A stretch of DNA of 15,910 nucleotides from Arthrobacter sp. GTDB taxonomy: Bacteria > Actinomycetota > Actinomycetes > Actinomycetales > Micrococcaceae. Under the pieces are notes generated by a model, which saw only the letters and a program-made list of their open reading frames with translations, made no database searches and was not told the origin of the DNA. A program made the translations under genes and the position numbers. Positions 12,858-15,910 of the stretch are shown here, piece by piece. The stretch is from positions 1-15,910 of the forward strand of contig JASLAA010000201.1 of assembly GCA_030147325.1 (NCBI GenBank). The letters are read 5' to 3'. The stretch's first letter is position 1. The number at the start of each line of letters is the position of its first letter.

Positions 12858-15722
12858 TCAGTCGCGCATCGCGCGACGCGCGCTGTCGGTGCGGCGCTGA
12901 GGATTGCCGACGTCGATGGCCGCGCTGAGGATGGTGAGCCCCTCGGTGGCGACGAGCACGGGGTTGAAGTCCAGTCTGGCGATCTCTGGGTGGTTGTCCT
13001 TGAGGAGGGCGACGCGTGCGACGAGGTCCTCGATGGCGGGGACGTCGGCGGGCGGCAACCCCTGGTAGCCGAACAGTTTCCGGGAGGCGCGGGGGGCCCG
13101 GACGAGGTCGGCGATGTCGCCGGTGCTCAGCGGCGGGACCGCGTGCGCCCAGTCCCCCAGCAGGTTGACGGCGTCACCGGCCAGCCCGAAGGACACCACG
13201 GGACCCATCAGCGGGTCCTCGATGGCGCTGATGCTGCAGGCCTGCCCCGACGGGGCCATCTGCTGCACCTCCATGCCGAAGCTGCCGAAGGGTGCGAGGA
13301 CCTTCTGCATCCGGGTGATGTTGCGGCGGAGGGACTCGGCGTCGTCGATGTTCAGCCGCACGCCACCGAGATCGAGGCGGTGCCTCAAGTGCTCGTCCAT
13401 CGTCTTCAGGGCCACCGGCCACCCCAGCCGTCCGGCGTGTTCCACTGCCTCGTCGGCCGAGGCGAAGCGGGCGGAGGGCAGGAGTCCGATGCCGTAGGCA
13501 CCCATGAGCTCCGCGCACTCCTCCGGAGTGAGCCGGGTCAGGTCGACATCCGTCACCCGCTCCCGGACCCCTGCCAGCACCCGGGTGGCCTTCTCGGGGT
13601 CGACGCCGTCGGGGTCCAGGAAATCCCCGTGATCCCGCGAGCGCCAGAGGGAGTACCTGACCACCGCACCGAGCGCGGCGAGGGCTGCGCCGGGGCTCGG
13701 GAAACACGGCAGGCCGCGCTGCAGCGACAGCTCAGGCTGCACCGCCCCCGACTGCCCGCCGGTCGCCTGGGCGCCGCCCGGCGTGGCACCGAGCGGCGCC
13801 TGGACCGTACCGGTGTCCCCCGCGCCGTCCGGGGTGCCGCCGGTGCCCTCCCGGACGGCGGTCGATGCGTCGTCTGCCTGCGGACCTGCTCCCGGACCGG
13901 ACGACGACGGGTCGGCCGCGACGAGTCCGTCGAGCTGGAGCCGGGCGTCGAGGATGCCGGTGAACGAGGCGATGACCGGTTTGCCGGCCGCCTCACCGCA
14001 GCGCTGGAGGCACGCGGCCACGGCCTCCGCCGTGAGTCCCCGAGCCGGCAGGGTGGTGACGACCGCCGCATGCACGGCAGGGTCGTCGAGGGCGTCCGTC
14101 ACGGCCGATGCGAGGGCGGGCAGTGCCACGGACTGTCCGGCGTCGAGCTGCAGCCCGGCCTCCAGGCGGGCGACGCTCATGCCCTGCGCCACGACGCCGT
14201 CCGCCACCACCTTGCCGAGCGCCGAGGAGTTGCTGAGGACGGCGACGCCGGAGCCCTGCGGCAACGGCTGGCTCGAGACGATCTGGGCGATGTCCATCAG
14301 CTGCTCCGTGGTCTCGACCCGCATCACCCCGGACTGCCGCAGCATGGAATCGAGTGCCCCGGACGGCGCCTGACTGGTCCGGACGGCATGACCGGGTGGC
14401 AGCTGGAGTCCCGTGACGTCCGATTTCGCGACGATCACCGGCTTGGTGCGGGCGAGTCGCCGCGCGATCCGTGAGAACTTCCTCGGGTTGCCGATCGACT
14501 CGAAGTACAGGCCGACGGCGCGCGTGGCCGGGTCGTCCTCCCAGAACTGCATGGCGTCGTTCCCGGAGACATCGGCGCGGTTCCCCGCGGAGATGACCGA
14601 GGAGACTCCGAGCCCCCGGCGGTGCGCGCTCGCGTACAGGAGCACGCCCAGGCCGGCCGACTGGCTGAACAGCGACAGTGCCCCCCGTCGCGGCAGCTCC
14701 GGAGCCATCGAGGCGTTGAGCCGGATCGCCGGGTCCGTGTTCACGAGCCCGAGCGACGCGGGCCCCACGACCCGCATGCCGTGGGCCCTCGCCCTGTGCA
14801 CCAGGGCGCGCTGACGCGCCAGTCCGTCACCGTCGTCGTCCGCGTAACCGGCCGTCGCGACGAGCAGTCCCCTGACGCCTGCACGGGCGCACTCGTCGAC
14901 GACGGCGTCGACCTGCTCGTGCGGCACGGCGACGACCGCGAGATCCACCGGCTCCGGTACGTCGGCCAGCGAGGCGTGGGAGATCATGCCGTTGAGTTCG
15001 AAGGCCTCGGGGTTGACCGCGTAGACCTGCCCCGTGAAGCCGCCGTCGATCAGGTGTTCGAGCAGCGCGTACCCAACAGTGCCCCATTCACGGCTCGCTC
15101 CGATCACCGCGACCGAGGAAGGCGTCAGGAGTTCGGCCATGCTCCTGGCTTCGGCGCGGTGCTCCCGGGCCTCCATCACCGCCTGCGACTTCCGGGTCGG
15201 GTCGATGTCGAAGCCGAGCATCACGACTCCGTCGTCGAAGTGGCGGTCGACCTCGTAGCCCGCCTCGGCGAACACCGTGATCATCTTGCGGTTCTCGGGA
15301 AGCACTTCGGCAGAGAAACGCCTGATGCCGTTCTCGCGGGCAGCGGCCGCGAGGTGCTCGAGCAGGATGGACCCCAGCCCGCGGCCCTGGTGGTCGTCGG
15401 AGATGTTGAAGGCGACCTCGGCCTCCAGCGGGTCGTCGAGCCGGTCGTACCGGCCGATCCCGATGATCGCGGTGCCGCGGGTGATGACGAACGCCACGCG
15501 GTCGCGGTGGTCCACCTCGGTGAAGCGCTTGAGCTCCTTGGTACTGAGCTTCGCCTTGTAGGTGAAGAACCGCAGGTAGATCGAATTCTGCGACTGGCTC
15601 ACGTGGAAGGCCTGCACGCCATCGGCGTCGTCGGGTGAGATGGGCCGCAGGTGTGCCGTCCCACCGTCACGCAGGACGACATCAGCCTCCCAGTATTCCG
15701 GGTATTGTCCGTCCGCCACCAT
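12858..15722 (-). CDS. GNAT / ADP-forming acyl-CoA synthetase-like fusion, probable protein lysine acetyltransferase (Pat type)
   Basis: A 954-residue multidomain protein. Residues 14-175 form a GNAT acetyltransferase with the acetyl-CoA loop HQGRGLGSIL (111-120). Residues 196-330 form a CoA-binding Rossmann domain (VAVIGASREWGTVG, 204-217), followed by two succinyl-CoA-ligase-like domains (345-600), a Gly/Ala/Thr/Pro linker (about 603-668), and an ATP-grasp domain (728-940) ending with DFNPVLV. Enterobacterial Pat has the same modules but GNAT last. The segment corresponding to the catalytic SHTGA histidine loop of ADP-forming synthetases reads VRTSQAPSG, without the histidine, so the synthetase part is probably a sensor rather than an enzyme. 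Known Pat proteins acetylate and inactivate acyl-CoA synthetases. The ATG at 15722 is preferred because a -10 box ends six bases before it (leaderless) and no ribosome binding site exists; an ATG at 15773 would add 17 Arg-rich residues. Confidence 0.85.
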   Translation of the reverse strand: MVADGQYPEYWEADVVLRDGGTAHLRPISPDDADGVQAFHVSQSQNSIYLRFFTYKAKLSTKELKRFTEVDHRDRVAFVITRGTAIIGIGRYDRLDDPLEAEVAFNISDDHQGRGLGSILLEHLAAAARENGIRRFSAEVLPENRKMITVFAEAGYEVDRHFDDGVVMLGFDIDPTRKSQAVMEAREHRAEARSMAELLTPSSVAVIGASREWGTVGYALLEHLIDGGFTGQVYAVNPEAFELNGMISHASLADVPEPVDLAVVAVPHEQVDAVVDECARAGVRGLLVATAGYADDDGDGLARQRALVHRARAHGMRVVGPASLGLVNTDPAIRLNASMAPELPRRGALSLFSQSAGLGVLLYASAHRRGLGVSSVISAGNRADVSGNDAMQFWEDDPATRAVGLYFESIGNPRKFSRIARRLARTKPVIVAKSDVTGLQLPPGHAVRTSQAPSGALDSMLRQSGVMRVETTEQLMDIAQIVSSQPLPQGSGVAVLSNSSALGKVVADGVVAQGMSVARLEAGLQLDAGQSVALPALASAVTDALDDPAVHAAVVTTLPARGLTAEAVAACLQRCGEAAGKPVIASFTGILDARLQLDGLVAADPSSSGPGAGPQADDASTAVREGTGGTPDGAGDTGTVQAPLGATPGGAQATGGQSGAVQPELSLQRGLPCFPSPGAALAALGAVVRYSLWRSRDHGDFLDPDGVDPEKATRVLAGVRERVTDVDLTRLTPEECAELMGAYGIGLLPSARFASADEAVEHAGRLGWPVALKTMDEHLRHRLDLGGVRLNIDDAESLRRNITRMQKVLAPFGSFGMEVQQMAPSGQACSISAIEDPLMGPVVSFGLAGDAVNLLGDWAHAVPPLSTGDIADLVRAPRASRKLFGYQGLPPADVPAIEDLVARVALLKDNHPEIARLDFNPVLVATEGLTILSAAIDVGNPQRRTDSARRAMRD
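13719..13916 (-). other. Low-complexity linker within the Pat-type protein
   Basis: Codons for residues about 603-668 encode a Gly/Ala/Thr/Pro/Ser/Gln-rich, uncharged-to-acidic segment between the ligase-like domains and the ATP-grasp domain, with short runs such as GGAQATGGQSGA. It lacks predicted structure and is probably a flexible tether of species-specific length. Confidence 0.75.
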
Positions 15723-15728
15723 AGACTC

Positions 15729-15734
15729 AGGGTA
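15729..15734 (-). promoter_or_regulatory. Candidate -10 box for pat, leaderless
   Basis: TACCCT on the minus strand fits TANNNT and ends six bases before the ATG at 15722, so transcription should start at or next to the start codon. The -35 position would be near 15752-15757, partly covered by the palindrome at 15744-15755. Confidence 0.4.
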
Positions 15735-15743
15735 GTCGGCATC

Positions 15744-15755
15744 CCGCGATCGCGG
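15744..15755. promoter_or_regulatory. 12-bp perfect palindrome in the pat/parC divergent region, possible operator
   Basis: CCGCGATCGCGG is its own reverse complement. It lies in the 116-base gap between pat and the topoisomerase gene and overlaps the spacer and -35 position of the predicted pat promoter, a location typical of a repressor site. CGATCG cores are common in GC-rich DNA, so chance is a real alternative. Confidence 0.3.
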
Positions 15756-15838
15756 ACCGCGTGCCCTAACCATGGCGGTCGGGGACGCAGACCGACCCGA
15801 CCGTCCCGCACCCGAGCCGTTGAGGAATCGCCACGCAC

Positions 15839-15910
15839 ATGGCAAGGCGCAAGAACTCCGCCCCACCGGAGGAATACACCGAGAAGATCATCGACATCGA
15901 CGTCGAGACC
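15839..15910 (+). CDS. parC: DNA topoisomerase IV / gyrase subunit A, N-terminal fragment (runs off the right edge)
   Basis: The first 24 codons read MARRKNSAPPEEYTEKIIDI and then DVET. This is the usual opening of the actinobacterial GyrA/ParC-like protein annotated as topoisomerase IV subunit A, whose next element (EGSFLEYAYSVI in relatives) would begin just outside the window. The protein breaks and rejoins DNA through a catalytic tyrosine to decatenate chromosomes or change supercoiling, together with the ATPase subunit B. The ATG at 15839 follows GAGGA (15822-15826) at about 12 bases, a rather long spacing. Because only the N-terminal tail is visible, the choice between ParC and GyrA rests on the MARRK-x-PPE-YTEKI-DIDV pattern, which fits ParC better. 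Confidence 0.75.
   Translation, partial: MARRKNSAPPEEYTEKIIDIDVET

Noticed and set aside
12141..14474. Plus-strand open frame of 777 codons opposite pat, the phosphodiesterase and the DUF5998-like gene
   Set aside because: It runs antisense across several recognised genes and has a His/Arg/Gly/Asp-biased composition with no recognisable domain.
15723..15866. N-terminal extension of the Pat-type protein to upstream starts (15773 and 15866)
   Set aside because: The added residues are Arg/Ser-rich, partly antisense to the topoisomerase gene, and the leaderless promoter fits the start at 15722 better. The ATG at 15773 is not fully excluded.
1..15910. Search for CRISPR arrays, insertion sequences, integrase genes, attachment sites, tRNA and rRNA genes
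   Set aside because: No regularly spaced direct repeats, transposase or integrase motifs, or tRNA cloverleaf with a T-loop consensus were seen by eye. Base composition looks even throughout, so there is no sign of recent transfer.

Overview
This window reads as a stretch of ordinary chromosome from a high-GC Gram-positive actinobacterium, most likely a member of the Micrococcaceae close to Arthrobacter. The evidence is the strong G/C bias at third codon positions, the long spurious antisense open frames, GTG starts, TANNNT-type -10 boxes placed directly in front of start codons (leaderless transcripts), and a set of actinobacteria-restricted families (DUF3159, DUF3710, DUF3093, DUF4193, SepH, DUF5998). 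Coding density is very high, no gap exceeds about 190 bases, and I see no mobile element, CRISPR array, rRNA or tRNA.

Left part (1-8619). The window opens with the first codons of dxs (isoprenoid synthesis) on the minus strand. Next come a TRAM-type RNA (uracil-C5) methyltransferase and a KimA-like APC permease, both minus. Two TrkA/RCK-type potassium regulatory proteins (ceoB, ceoC) run divergently from the permease. ceoC converges on a minus-strand cluster which, in transcription order, is dut (dUTPase), DUF3710 protein, OB-fold protein, a possible 25-codon ORF, and DUF3159 membrane protein. DUF3093 (plus) and DUF4193 (minus) converge just beyond dut. As I recall it, Mycobacterium tuberculosis keeps the same set in the same order and orientation (Rv2689c-Rv2699c, with dxs1 a little upstream at Rv2682c), so this looks like an ancient conserved actinobacterial block.

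Right part (8619-15910). sepH (FtsZ-associated cell division regulator) runs on the plus strand from a region shared with DUF4193. It converges, across a strong hairpin, on a minus-strand four-gene unit: a GNAT/acyl-CoA-synthetase-like protein acetyltransferase (Pat type), a DUF5998-like protein, an alkaline-phosphatase-superfamily phosphodiesterase and thymidine kinase. The last three are tightly packed. At the right edge the first 24 codons of a type II topoisomerase subunit A (parC-like) begin on the plus strand, divergent from pat.

Functional themes are potassium uptake and its nucleotide-sensing regulators, thymidylate and dUTP metabolism (dut, tdk), RNA modification, cell division, topology and protein acetylation. 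Nothing in the window is a clearly new system. The points most worth checking are the KimA-like permease beside two RCK proteins with no Trk channel subunit in sight, a substitution at one of its predicted ion-site residues, the small ORF that exactly bridges two conserved genes, the Pat protein with reversed domain order and no apparent catalytic histidine, and a few palindromes at predicted promoters.
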